NCBI GenBank assembly: GCA_002428995.1
Contig: DIYJ01000007.1
Span: forward strand, 208,794 to 272,793
Direction: 5' to 3'
Length of the DNA: 64,000 nucleotides
Source of the DNA: Flavobacteriales bacterium UBA6057
GTDB lineage: Bacteria > Bacteroidota > Bacteroidia > Flavobacteriales_G > Salibacteraceae
The position numbers and the translations under genes were made by a program. The notes beneath the pieces were generated by a model that saw only the letters and a program-made list of their open reading frames with translations, had not been told where the DNA came from and made no database searches. This document shows, piece by piece, positions 8,401-16,665 of this stretch (its first letter is position 1; the number at the start of each line of letters is the position of its first letter).

Positions 8401-10189
8401 TCCAAACTACATTGGAACAGCGGTTGGAACGTTCACCATTGAGGTGGAACTCACAGATACCAATGGTTGCGAGTCTACGGATGCACTGTCTGTGGAAGTG
8501 CTGGGCTTGCCGACAGCCGTCATTGATCCTGTTGGAACAACCCTTTGTGTGGGAGATAGTGTGGAACTTCAGGCCAGCGGAGGCGTGAGCTACCAATGGC
8601 CCATGTTGAATAGCATTGACGTCAATACTTCTTCTCCCATTGTGTTTCCGCCTTCTACAGAAACCTACACAGTGACGGTTACGGACAACAACGGGTGTAC
8701 GGATACAGAATCTGTTCAAGTGGATGTATTCCAGCTCACTCCAGCGGATGCTGGGCCAGATGCTGGTATTTGTCAGCAAGGTTCTATCACACTGACTCCT
8801 TCAGGAGGAGTGAGTTATGAGTGGAGCCCCGCCAATGGACTCTCTTCCACCAGTGGCAGCCCCGTTTGTACGACCCTTATTCCGAGAACATATACCGTGA
8901 CTGTTACGGATGCCAACGGCTGTTCGGAGACGGATCAAGTATCGATCGATGTCTATGACTTGCCGGTTGTGAATGCCGGATTCGACAAAGAACTCTGCCT
9001 CGGAAGTTCCGTGGAAATAGGAGGATCACCTACTGGTGATACCAACTTTACTTTTCAGTGGTCGCCTGCTGTGGAACTGAACAACAGTGCAGCCGCCAAT
9101 CCGCTGGCTTCTCCAACGGTGAACACTACCTATCGTGTAACTGTCACTACAGATGAAGGCTGTCAGGATTCCAGCTCCATGTTTGTGACTGTGAATCCAT
9201 TGCCGCAGGTGAATCTGCTGGATTCGGCCGCTCCGATCTGTTTGGGTGACACCTTCTTCGCTGCGGTTACTGCAGGACTGAGTTCCTACACATGGACGCC
9301 TGACGATCTCGTGTCGCGTTCTGAAGCCTCTAATGAAGCCAGTCTCTTCCCTACGGAACGAACTCAGTTTACGGCTACCGGAACGGATGCCAACGGCTGT
9401 AGCTCCTCGGTGTCCTTTATCATTGATGTACTGCCACTGCCCATCATTGAAGCTGATGTCTTCCCTGAAGAGATTTGCGAAAATGATTCCGTCATGCTTG
9501 AGGTGGAAGGTGGTGTGCTCTTCTTCTGGACAGACAGCCTCACCATCAACAATACCAGACTTCAGAATCCCTGGGCCTTTCCCGCGGCCACGAGGTTCTA
9601 CTCTGTGACAGGGATTGATACAAACAATTGCGCGAACGTAGACTCGGTAGAGATCATCGTTCATCCAAGACCTTTTGTAGATGCAGGACCTGATATTGAA
9701 AACTGTGATATCAATGTAGTGTCCATTGGTGGAGACCCCACAGGCCCTGAAGACGCCACTTATGTTTGGACACCAGCTGCTGGATTGAGCGATGCTCAGG
9801 ACCCCAATCCAAGGGTTTTGGATGCCGATCGCACCACATTCACAGTGGAGGTTCAGGACGCGAATGGTTGCCGCTCACAAGACTCTGTATTGGTGAATGC
9901 CGATTGCTACGAGAGAATCTATGCACCTACTGCATTCACTCCCGGTGATAATGATCTGAACGATGAGTTCCTGATTTCGAACTACAGAATCATGGACACC
10001 CGGTTGGAGATTTTCGATCGCAACGGTCAGCTCATCTTCGAAACGCGCGACCTCAGCATTGGCTGGGATGGTAGTTACCGCAGGGGTGGGGGAGAAGCTC
10101 CGTCAGGCGTTTACTACTGGAAGTTGGTCTACAGAACAGACGCCAGTCGAAAGCGTGAGACCGAAGGCATGGTGACCTTAATCCGCTGA
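5423..10189 (+). CDS. Giant secreted repeat protein, T9SS type B sorting domain
   Basis: About 1588 aa, a cell-surface or secreted adhesin-like protein. I chose the ATG at 5423 because it begins a clean signal peptide ending ...STFGFSQ. Residues about 25-210 form a MAM-like jelly-roll segment (TFSFWYHQFG, DDFHFNAV). Then come about 15 Ig/PKD-like repeats of roughly 85 aa, each opening with a motif like VDAGPDTTVCxGDS and closing with NGCxxxDSVxVTVNPLP. The last about 90 residues (YAPTAFTPGDNDLNDEF ... IFDRNGQLIFET ... GVYYWKL) are the CHU_C/type B sorting domain, which in known members directs T9SS export and surface attachment. A TATTATTG (5391-5398) could be a degenerate -7. The ligand is unknown. 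Confidence 0.9.
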   Translation: MSMRASLLALIISLFSTFGFSQVINTFPTSDSLETWPLCGTTCASVCAFPGGWSNQGNIPFLTDAGGTPTGLTGPSVDHAPGTALGRYVYVESSGCVDTAIIETPFIDLTNVVAPTFSFWYHQFGISLIDSFYIETSIDSGATWNFLQHGDSASNTSLDQWQFQFVDLNAFVGTMLKIRIAWRTGNSFHDFALDDFHFNAVQDQDAGVDSIYSSNGYCLGDTNELCMVLHNYGQIPIDSATITVTINGNPFNSPFTYYGPLQAGEDTTICFGDTLLAAGDVLEAFVSNVNDNTLDTTQSNDTATFTVSINPLPVVDAGVDTTVCGLDSVVLGGNPSGPPGSSYTWSPILFVNNFIIANPTAYYISQGTYSYELEVVDSNGCVNTDSLHVTVTPISTVDAGPDTTVCIGDSVVLGGSPAMDSSFSALWSPAQFVNDDTLFNPTAGIPSATSFILQGEDTLGCFFYDTVSISTFTNPLLNPGLSTAICLGDTFVLGGSPTATNFQTISWTPVATLSSGSVLNPTATPLDTTLYTVTLVDTFGCTFIDSLEITTIQAPVADAGIDTTVCAFDTFTVGGSPTGASGMSFNWSPGTLFNDSTLANPSLAVTQDTMLIVEVIDGTAGCSTFDTVMISIHPIPLADAGADQEICLNDSVALGGAPTGPVGASYFWTPSALLNDSSLANPQFIALDSAWVFLTVIDSINGCSNQDSVFVTVNPLPTVDAGPDQSICDGDSTALGTSPTSPTAVAFLWTPATGLDTATIANPSAFPSVTTTYQILVTDSNGCQALDSMTLTVDTIPVPVLSNPAPICFGDSAQLNASGGTNYFWSPVTGLDDPAISNPKASPPTTTLYSVNVIDGNGCSDTAQITLVVDTLPVVSAGLDQALCDGDIGMLQATGALTYQWSPTAFLTNPNSANTQAAPPFDFSYEVTGTDGNGCEASDSINLFVNFLPQVDAGPDVTVCLNDSVVVGGTPTGPPGATFVWSPGTYDDNTLANPNYIGTAVGTFTIEVELTDTNGCESTDALSVEVLGLPTAVIDPVGTTLCVGDSVELQASGGVSYQWPMLNSIDVNTSSPIVFPPSTETYTVTVTDNNGCTDTESVQVDVFQLTPADAGPDAGICQQGSITLTPSGGVSYEWSPANGLSSTSGSPVCTTLIPRTYTVTVTDANGCSETDQVSIDVYDLPVVNAGFDKELCLGSSVEIGGSPTGDTNFTFQWSPAVELNNSAAANPLASPTVNTTYRVTVTTDEGCQDSSSMFVTVNPLPQVNLLDSAAPICLGDTFFAAVTAGLSSYTWTPDDLVSRSEASNEASLFPTERTQFTATGTDANGCSSSVSFIIDVLPLPIIEADVFPEEICENDSVMLEVEGGVLFFWTDSLTINNTRLQNPWAFPAATRFYSVTGIDTNNCANVDSVEIIVHPRPFVDAGPDIENCDINVVSIGGDPTGPEDATYVWTPAAGLSDAQDPNPRVLDADRTTFTVEVQDANGCRSQDSVLVNADCYERIYAPTAFTPGDNDLNDEFLISNYRIMDTRLEIFDRNGQLIFETRDLSIGWDGSYRRGGGEAPSGVYYWKLVYRTDASRKRETEGMVTLIR

Positions 10190-10192
10190 TAG

Positions 10193-10216
10193 CTTTTGGA
10201 GGGCAACCTCCCAAAG
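10193..10216 (+). terminator. Weak stem-loop after the giant T9SS gene
   Basis: CTTTTGGAGG and CCTCCCAAAG form a 10-bp stem with one mismatch and a 4-nt loop, four bases after the stop codon. There is no long T-tract, so termination would be weak or Rho-assisted. The rest of the gap to 10455 shows no gene that I can support. Confidence 0.4.
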
Positions 10217-10455
10217 GTGTTGTTGCCACCGCGCTCTATGCCGCAATAATTGAAGAGTCGTATGCCGGAATCTTGTGCACCATTTCAGGTTTCCTGAAGA
10301 TGGTGAGGAAGAGTTGGATGTAACAAGAAAGGCGCTCCACATGGCTGGAACGCCCTTCACCCTCAAAAAACCGCTGCAATGATGATGCATGACTCATTGA
10401 CCAACAACGCACTCGTCTGGGTGAGACTTTGATAGTGGTCATAAACACATGCGTC

Positions 10456-11496
10456 CTACTGCACTACCAACCTACCCGAATAGCTTAAACTTCCATGCTG
10501 AACGTTTACCAAATAAACGCCTGAGGCAAGGGTGGAGATGTCTATAGTGCTGCTTCTTCTTTCAGTCCGGAGCAGGCGTCCATCAAGGTTTCTGATTTCG
10601 ATCAATTCAGGCATTTCGCCTTCTCCTACCTGAACCTGCACCGAATTTCGCGCTGGATTTGGGAAGAGCTTTACTTTCCTGTTGATGGTGGCGTTCGCCA
10701 AACCTGTGGTGATCTCAATCCAGATGCTGTCGGATGCGGAGCATCCCTCAATGCTGGTCACAGTGAGATAGATGTTTCCCGAGCCGGTCACCTCGGTGGT
10801 AGAGTCTGTAGAACCGGTAGACCATTCGTAAGCCTCAAAACTGCCCGGAGCACCGATCAGTTCCTCAAAACCTTGAGCCATGAACAGTGTGTCAGCATCG
10901 AATTGCATGATTGGAGCCGCATTTTCAAACCCAACATCTACAGTTTCCATAGCGCTGCAACCAAAAGCATCCGTGACGGTAACCTCATAGCTCCCTGGGG
11001 CCAGTTCGTTGATGGCGCTGGTTGTTGAATCATTGCTCCAGGCATAGCTGTAATCGGGCAAGCCGCCTGTGGTATTTACTTCAATGGATCCATCTGCGGT
11101 ATTGTCACAACTGGCATTGGTCACGTTCGCAGCGGTGACCGACAATGAATCGAGCACCACCACTTCTAAGACATTGGAATACGCGATCTCAGCGCAGGTC
11201 AACACCCTGACCTGTCTTCTGAACCAAGTGGTTTGGGTAAGGGAGGACGCCTGATAGCTGGTATCATTATTCATACCCGGTGCTGCAGCCCAGGCTCCTC
11301 CGGCAGTGGAGTCCTGCCACTCATAGAGGTAGCTTCCTATACCCAGCGAACCGGAGGCAGCATTCGTGGATTGAAAGGCAGCTGGAGCTGTTCCATAGCA
11401 GACGGTGTCTACTGACTGAGCCGAGGTAATGAGCGGTACTCCAACGAGCATTAAAAGGCCCACGAACAGAGGTTTGAATGAGGTGTAAAACATCAT
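10456..11496 (-). CDS. SprB-repeat protein with T9SS type A sorting domain (segment 3)
   Basis: About 346 aa and last gene of a three-gene minus-strand operon. The start is placed at the ATG at 11496 (a second follows at 11493), 17 nt after the preceding stop. It gives a signal peptide ending ...VPLITSAQ. The mature N-terminus (SVDTVCYGTAPAAFQS ... YEWQDSTAGGAW ... FRRQV) is an Ig-like module shared with the upstream gene. One SprB-type repeat follows (DGSIEVNTTGGLPDYSYAWS ... GSYEVTVTDAFGCS). The last about 80 residues (KVKLFPNPARNSVQVQV ... LASGVYLVNV) are a T9SS type A sorting domain. It is the only one of the three with a recognisable export domain, so it may anchor or deliver the others. 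Confidence 0.85.
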   Translation of the reverse strand: MMFYTSFKPLFVGLLMLVGVPLITSAQSVDTVCYGTAPAAFQSTNAASGSLGIGSYLYEWQDSTAGGAWAAAPGMNNDTSYQASSLTQTTWFRRQVRVLTCAEIAYSNVLEVVVLDSLSVTAANVTNASCDNTADGSIEVNTTGGLPDYSYAWSNDSTTSAINELAPGSYEVTVTDAFGCSAMETVDVGFENAAPIMQFDADTLFMAQGFEELIGAPGSFEAYEWSTGSTDSTTEVTGSGNIYLTVTSIEGCSASDSIWIEITTGLANATINRKVKLFPNPARNSVQVQVGEGEMPELIEIRNLDGRLLRTERRSSTIDISTLASGVYLVNVQHGSLSYSGRLVVQ

Positions 11497-11513
11497 GAAA
11501 TGCGCATTCAGGG

Positions 11514-13259
11514 TTAATTTCCGGTCAATATCGATCCGCCATCCAGCGGCAGTGGTTCCGTCACGGTGGAAGAGGCAGACTTCACACAACTGTTATTGTC
11601 AGTCACCGTTACGGTGTAACTGCCCGCGGCTAAGTTTGATATGCCCGAGCTTGTAGGTCCCGAACTCCAGTTGTAGCTGTAGTTTGGTGTCCCGCCACTT
11701 ACCACCGAGGAGATTTCACCATCCATACCGGTGTTGCAGGTAACATCGATGGTGGTGAGGGTGATGGTGATTGAATCAGGTTGTGCCAGTGGAATGGATT
11801 CGGTATCAGTACAACCATTTGCATCCGTTATGGTCACTGTGTAAGTTCCTGTGTCCAGATCGGTGAGTGTTGACGTTACAGCGCCCGTGTTCCACAGGTA
11901 AGAGTAGGTGGTTGTTCCACCGCTTCCCTGCGCGGTAATTCCACCGTCCATCTGCGCGAAGCACTTGATGGCACTGTCGAGGTTGATACTGGCTAAAAGC
12001 TGTGTTGGTTCGGTGATGGATACCGAGGCTGAATCTGTACATCCGTTGGCATCGGTGATGGTGACCGAATACGTTCCAGCACCCACACCTGTGATGGAAG
12101 CAGTGATTGCACTGTTGCTCCACAGAAAGTTATAAGACGCTGTGCCTCCAGTGGCAGAAGCAGTTGCTCCCCCGTCCAAAAAGCTGTTGCACGATACGTT
12201 GGAGTCGACTATGCTGGCAGCGACCAATGCGGCTGGTTCGGTGATAGCGATGGAAGCAGAGTCTGTGCATCCATTGGCATCGGTGATGGTGACCGAATAC
12301 GTTCCTGCGCCTACACCTGTGATGGAAGCAGTGATTGCACTGTTGCTCCACAGATAGTTGTAAGGCATGGTGCCTCCAGTGGCAGAAGCAGTTGCTCCCC
12401 CGTCCAAAAAGCTGTTGCACGATACGTTGGAGTCTGCTATACTGGCAGCGACCAATGTGGCAGGCTCGGTGATCGCGATGGAAGCAGAGTCTGTACACCC
12501 ATTGGCATCGGTGATGGTGACCGAATATGTTCCTGCACCCACACCCGTGATAGAAGCCGTGGTTGCGTTGTTGCTCCACAGATAGGTGTAGGGCATGGTA
12601 CCTCCTGTGGCCGAAGCCGTGGAACCACCATCGAGGAAACTATTGCAACTCACGTTGGAATCGACTACGGTAGAGGCGACCAGCATAGCCGGTTCGTTGA
12701 CGGTGAAGCTATAGACCAGAGTATCGCAGAGTCGACTGTCAGTTACACTTACAGTGTATGTTCCAGCATTCAGTCCTGTATTGGTATTGCTCGTGGAGCC
12801 TCCGGAAGACCATGTGTAGCTGTATGGGGGTAGTCCACCGGAGACATTGATCGTAACAGAACCATCGGTACCAGCATTGCAAAGCACATCGCTGACGCTG
12901 CTAGAAGTACTGTCAAACTCATCCAGTACGATCACTGTCAGCACGTTCGAGTTGCTGGTGCCACAGGAGGCAGAACTCACCTGGCGCCTGAAATAAGTTG
13001 TTTCGGTAAGGTTACCTGGCTGGTAGCTTAGGTTACTGTTAGTCCCTGGAGCTGCCTGCCAGCTTCCAGCCGCTGTAGAGTCTTGCCAGAGGTAGGTGTA
13101 GATGTTGTCGCCACCGGTTGCCGGGGCGCTGCTGATGAACGCATCCGGAGCGGTGTTGTAGCATACCGTGTCCATGGTTTGGCTTTGAAGCAAGGGCACA
13201 AAAGCAAACATGAGGGTGATGAGACCAAGAAGCTTATGAAAGAAGCGAGAGGAGTTCAT
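11514..13259 (-). CDS. SprB-repeat protein lacking a sorting domain (segment 2)
   Basis: About 581 aa and second gene of the operon. The ATG at 13259 is chosen because it opens a signal peptide (MNSSRFFHKLLGLITLMF...QSQ) 28 nt after the previous stop. The mature start (TMDTVCYNTAPDAFIS ... YLWQDSTAAGSW ... FRRQV) is closely related to the start of segment 3. Six or so SprB repeats of about 76 aa follow, each ending NGCTDSASIAITEPA or similar; three are close copies at DNA level. The protein stops after EPLPLDGGSILTGN with no T9SS C-terminal domain. In related large SprB proteins such an EPxxLDxG linker continues directly into a CYNTAPxAF module, which here instead starts the next gene. Confidence 0.8.
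   Translation of the reverse strand: MNSSRFFHKLLGLITLMFAFVPLLQSQTMDTVCYNTAPDAFISSAPATGGDNIYTYLWQDSTAAGSWQAAPGTNSNLSYQPGNLTETTYFRRQVSSASCGTSNSNVLTVIVLDEFDSTSSSVSDVLCNAGTDGSVTINVSGGLPPYSYTWSSGGSTSNTNTGLNAGTYTVSVTDSRLCDTLVYSFTVNEPAMLVASTVVDSNVSCNSFLDGGSTASATGGTMPYTYLWSNNATTASITGVGAGTYSVTITDANGCTDSASIAITEPATLVAASIADSNVSCNSFLDGGATASATGGTMPYNYLWSNSAITASITGVGAGTYSVTITDANGCTDSASIAITEPAALVAASIVDSNVSCNSFLDGGATASATGGTASYNFLWSNSAITASITGVGAGTYSVTITDANGCTDSASVSITEPTQLLASINLDSAIKCFAQMDGGITAQGSGGTTTYSYLWNTGAVTSTLTDLDTGTYTVTITDANGCTDTESIPLAQPDSITITLTTIDVTCNTGMDGEISSVVSGGTPNYSYNWSSGPTSSGISNLAAGSYTVTVTDNNSCVKSASSTVTEPLPLDGGSILTGN
12020..12703 (-). repeat. Three 228-bp tandem coding repeats (segment 2)
   Basis: Near-identical 228-bp units (76 codons) follow one another inside the second SprB gene. 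For example, the same GTGCCTCCAGTGGCAGAAGC string starts at 12142 and 12370, with a close variant at 12598. Each encodes one SprB repeat (SNVSCNSFLDGG ... NGCTDSAS). Unit limits are approximate. Similarity suggests recent duplication or gene conversion. Confidence 0.8.
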
Positions 13260-13287
13260 GCGTTTAAATGTTAAGTTGAGTCGTTGA

Positions 13288-16200
13288 CTAATTAGTGAGT
13301 ACGGTGCCGGCATCCAACACTGCGGGTTCGTTGATGGTAGAAGAAGTGGTTTTTTCACAGCCGTAAGCATCCGTCACAGTCACACTGTAAGTGCCGGCAG
13401 CAAGGCTGCTGATGTCTTCCGTGGTGGCGATTGTGCTGCTGCCGTCCGACCAACTGTAAGTGAAGCTCGTTTGACCTCCGGTCACAGTTAGATCAATGGA
13501 ACCATCTGAATCACCATTACAGGTAGCATCCATATGCGCAGCGCTTACGGCCAGAAGCGTGCTGGCCTCGTTCACCGTTTCTGAAGTAGTTTCCGTGCAA
13601 CCATTGGCATCTGTCACCACCACTGAGTAGGAGCCTCCTGATAACCCGGAAATATCTTCGCTGGACGCGCTGCCCGGAGACCAGAGGTAGGAGAGAGTCC
13701 CGGTTCCGCCACTGGCAGTGAGGTCAATGCTGCCATTACCATCTCCGGTGCAGGTGACATTGGTGGCACTGGTCGAAAGCGAGATGGTGGAAGGATCAGT
13801 TACCGACCCTGAAGTAGTTGCGGTGCAGCCATTTACATCCGTGATGACAATGGTGTATGTTCCGTTGGCCAGGCTCGTTTCAGTCGCTGAATTTCCTCCG
13901 CTGCTCCACGCATATTCATAGGGTGAGGAGCCACTGCTGGCCAGTGCGGTCAGGCTTCCATCCGAATCTCCATTGCATGTAGGATGGGTTGTGGAGGAAA
14001 TAGACACCGAAGGCGATGCTCCCGTACTCACCGTATTTTGAGCGCTTTCGGTGCAACCGTTGGCATCCGTTACCACTACTGTGTAGGTAGCTCCGGTCAG
14101 GTTGGTCAGTACAGTGGAGGTTTGGGAGTTGCTCCATGAATAGGAATAGGAGGATGTACCCCCACTCGCATTCGCGGTGACACCGCCATTTGACAGGCCC
14201 GTGCACGATTCATTAGAATCTACCGTAACGGAGACGACCAGTGCAGTAGGTTGGGTGAGCTCCACGGAAGCGGAATCGGTGCAACTATTGGCATCCGTAA
14301 TGGTCACCGAGTAGGTGGTGGCTGTTAAGCCATTAATGGAGGCACTGGTTGGCCCCGTGTTCCAGCTGTATGAGTATCCCGATGTTCCTCCGGTTTGTGA
14401 TGCCGTCACCTCACCATCGCTATCTCCAAAGCAGTTCAGGGTGTTTGACACCGATGCGGAAGCAACCAAAGCAACAGGTTGGGTGAGCTCCACGGAAGCG
14501 GAATCAGTACAGCTATTGGCATCCGTAATGGTCACCGAGTAGGTGGTGGCTGTTAAGCCGGTAATGGAGGCACTGGTTGGCCCCGTGTTCCAGCTGTATG
14601 AGTATCCCGATGTTCCCCCGGTTTGTGATGCCGTCACCTCACCATCGCTATCTCCAAAGCAGTTCAGGGTGTTTGAGACCGATGCGGAAGCAACCAAAGC
14701 AACAGGTTGGGTAAGCTGCACGGAAGTGGAATCAGTGCAGCTATTGGCATCGGTAATGGTCACTGAGTAGGTGGTGGCTGTTAAGCCATTAATGGAGGCA
14801 CTGGTTGGCCCCGTGTTCCAGCTGTATGAGTATCCCGATGTTCCTCCGGTTTGTGATGCCGTCACCTCACCATCGCTGTCTCCAAAGCAGTCCAGGGCGT
14901 TTGAGACCGATGCGGAGGCGACCAAAGCTGCGGTAGGTTGCGTTATGGTTTCTGAGGCAGTCTGTGAGGTTCCATTAGCATCTGTTACCGTAACCGTGTA
15001 CGTGCCAGCGGTGAGACCTGAGTTGGTTTGGGTGGAGCTTCCTCCACCTGTCCAGACATAGGAATAGGGAGTGGTGCCACCTGTAGCCGTTACCGTCAGA
15101 GAACCCGTGCTTTCTCCATGGCAAAGCACATTTGTTTGCGCGGTGAATGAGGCTGCAACCGCGGTTGAACCAATCGTAAATGCAGGGTTTGATGCTCCAA
15201 ACACGCTCGCACCATTCACTGTGATATCGTTGTTGGTACTGCTATTTCCTGTCCAGTTGTTTTTGTTGGAGATATTGCCAAGCACGGTCGCGGAATCGCC
15301 CGTTAGACTGCCGTTGTAGTACAGGTTGTCCTCATGATCAACGCCCGTAATGGCCACCGCTTCGCTGCCGATCGCCAAACCTGACCCGAGGTAGGACTCT
15401 GTAGAGTTAAACGAGGTGGTCGATTCCTTAGGGTCGAAGGTGTCCGCATCCATCTGGCTTGAATTGGAAAAAGCGTAGATGAAGCTGGTAGGCGTGCCAG
15501 GTGAGCTGCTACTCGCGTTGTAAATGTGCCATGAATCGCCACCACCGCCTTGAGGAGTTCCACCGCCCCAGCCGCTCTGGTTTGAAAGTGTAGCACTAAT
15601 GCCCGAAACTGTCACTGCTCCGCTGTTTCCCGGTATTGTAAATGTGAAAACCGTTCCTGCGTTGATTGTTGCAGTGGTTGTAATCTGCACATAACCGTTG
15701 GTAGAGCTGGAAACATCCAGTGTTGAGAGGTCTGATTGAATTCCTCCATCGGTAATAAAGAAGGTGGAGGAGGCGCCAATGTCGGTAAGTGCTACTACGG
15801 CAATTTGGTCGTCACCTGAACTTCCATCCACATTGATGCCCACAATGGCCAGGGAACCAACAGGCAGTGCTTCGGTGATCGTGAACGCGGGATTTGATGT
15901 CCCAAATACACTAGCACCGTCCACGGTAATGTCATTATTGGTGAGGTCATTTCCGGTCCAATTCGTGCCGGTGGCAATGAGGCCGGCAAGTGTTGCCGCA
16001 TCTCCTGTTAAGGTGCCGTTGTAGTGTTGATTGTCCAGATGATCCGCGGAAAGTCCGATAGCTGTGGCATTCACACCGATTGTTAAGCCTGCACCTAAAT
16101 AACTATCCGCTGAGTTCGGAGGGGAAGAGCTTGGTACAAAATTGCCCGTGGCAAATCGGGAGTTTGTAAAAGCACTGATAAAGCTGGTGGGGGTGGAAGC

Positions 16201-16665
16201 TGTGGTGGCGTTGTAAAGATGCCATGTGTCACCTCCGCCTCCAATGGCGATATTGGTATTCCAACCTGATTGATTGGACAGGGTAGCGCTGATCCCTGTT
16301 ACTGTGACGGTGCCGCCCCCAGAAGGGAAATCAAACGTGAAAATGGTGCCTGCAGTGACTGCACCAGTAATCGTGATCTGAACATATCCATCCAGCGTAG
16401 AGGGCAGTGCCAGAGTAGTGCCGCCTGCTGATTGAATAGCTCCATCCGTAAGAAAGAAAGTGGTGCCAACATCCAGGTCTACCAAGGCTACCACCGCCAA
16501 TTCATCCTTGAATGAGTTGAACATAGTGGCTTCTGAATTCTGGCCTACGATCATCAATCCTCCGGTAGCAACCTGGGCATTGATATGTGGAGCAGTGAAC
16601 AGCAAGGAGACAAGAAGCAGAGCTACTGTCCTTATTCGAAGTCTAAAAAGTTTTGCAGCGCTCAT
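13288..16665 (-). CDS. Large SprB-repeat protein lacking a sorting domain (segment 1)
   Basis: About 1125 aa and first gene of the three-gene operon. The ATG at 16665 begins a signal peptide (MSAAKLFRLRIRTVALLLVS ... HINAQ); starts further upstream give an implausible leader. The N-terminal half holds two copies of a module of about 235 aa (FFLTDGAIQS/FFITDGGIQS, GDTWHLYNA/GDSWHIYNA, NDITVDGASVFG/NDITVNGASVFG) resembling lamin-tail-like domains seen in Bacteroidota surface proteins. The C-terminal half is about eight SprB repeats, three of them nearly identical. It ends ...INEPAVLDAGTVLTN with no T9SS domain, in the same kind of linker that ends segment 2. Function is unknown; adhesion or gliding-associated by analogy with SprB. 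Confidence 0.8.
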   Translation of the reverse strand: MSAAKLFRLRIRTVALLLVSLLFTAPHINAQVATGGLMIVGQNSEATMFNSFKDELAVVALVDLDVGTTFFLTDGAIQSAGGTTLALPSTLDGYVQITITGAVTAGTIFTFDFPSGGGTVTVTGISATLSNQSGWNTNIAIGGGGDTWHLYNATTASTPTSFISAFTNSRFATGNFVPSSSPPNSADSYLGAGLTIGVNATAIGLSADHLDNQHYNGTLTGDAATLAGLIATGTNWTGNDLTNNDITVDGASVFGTSNPAFTITEALPVGSLAIVGINVDGSSGDDQIAVVALTDIGASSTFFITDGGIQSDLSTLDVSSSTNGYVQITTTATINAGTVFTFTIPGNSGAVTVSGISATLSNQSGWGGGTPQGGGGDSWHIYNASSSSPGTPTSFIYAFSNSSQMDADTFDPKESTTSFNSTESYLGSGLAIGSEAVAITGVDHEDNLYYNGSLTGDSATVLGNISNKNNWTGNSSTNNDITVNGASVFGASNPAFTIGSTAVAASFTAQTNVLCHGESTGSLTVTATGGTTPYSYVWTGGGSSTQTNSGLTAGTYTVTVTDANGTSQTASETITQPTAALVASASVSNALDCFGDSDGEVTASQTGGTSGYSYSWNTGPTSASINGLTATTYSVTITDANSCTDSTSVQLTQPVALVASASVSNTLNCFGDSDGEVTASQTGGTSGYSYSWNTGPTSASITGLTATTYSVTITDANSCTDSASVELTQPVALVASASVSNTLNCFGDSDGEVTASQTGGTSGYSYSWNTGPTSASINGLTATTYSVTITDANSCTDSASVELTQPTALVVSVTVDSNESCTGLSNGGVTANASGGTSSYSYSWSNSQTSTVLTNLTGATYTVVVTDANGCTESAQNTVSTGASPSVSISSTTHPTCNGDSDGSLTALASSGSSPYEYAWSSGGNSATETSLANGTYTIVITDVNGCTATTSGSVTDPSTISLSTSATNVTCTGDGNGSIDLTASGGTGTLSYLWSPGSASSEDISGLSGGSYSVVVTDANGCTETTSETVNEASTLLAVSAAHMDATCNGDSDGSIDLTVTGGQTSFTYSWSDGSSTIATTEDISSLAAGTYSVTVTDAYGCEKTTSSTINEPAVLDAGTVLTN
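14251..14934 (-). repeat. Three 228-bp tandem coding repeats (segment 1)
   Basis: Three consecutive units begin at 14251, 14479 and 14707, exactly 228 bp apart, with only scattered base differences. Each encodes one SprB repeat (NCFGDSDGEVTASQTGG ... SYSWNTGPTSASI). A fourth, diverged unit follows, offset by one codon. Unit length equals that of the repeats in the neighbouring gene although the sequences differ. Confidence 0.85.

Noticed and set aside
10190..10455. Two minus-strand frames of 70 codons
   Set aside because: They overlap each other, have no recognisable motif, and have composition unlike neighbouring genes; treated as non-coding.
11496..13290. Frameshifts or sequencing errors splitting one SprB gene
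   Set aside because: Each downstream segment has its own ATG and a convincing signal peptide, and the breaks lie at equivalent module joints; random errors would not create these.
14251..14934. CRISPR-like regular spacing
   Set aside because: The units are 228 bp, nearly identical over their whole length, and in frame with the coding sequence; there are no short repeats with unique spacers and no cas genes.
11908..15061. Series of regularly spaced plus-strand frames of about 75 codons
   Set aside because: Their regular spacing reflects the 228-bp coding repeats on the minus strand, not a family of small genes.
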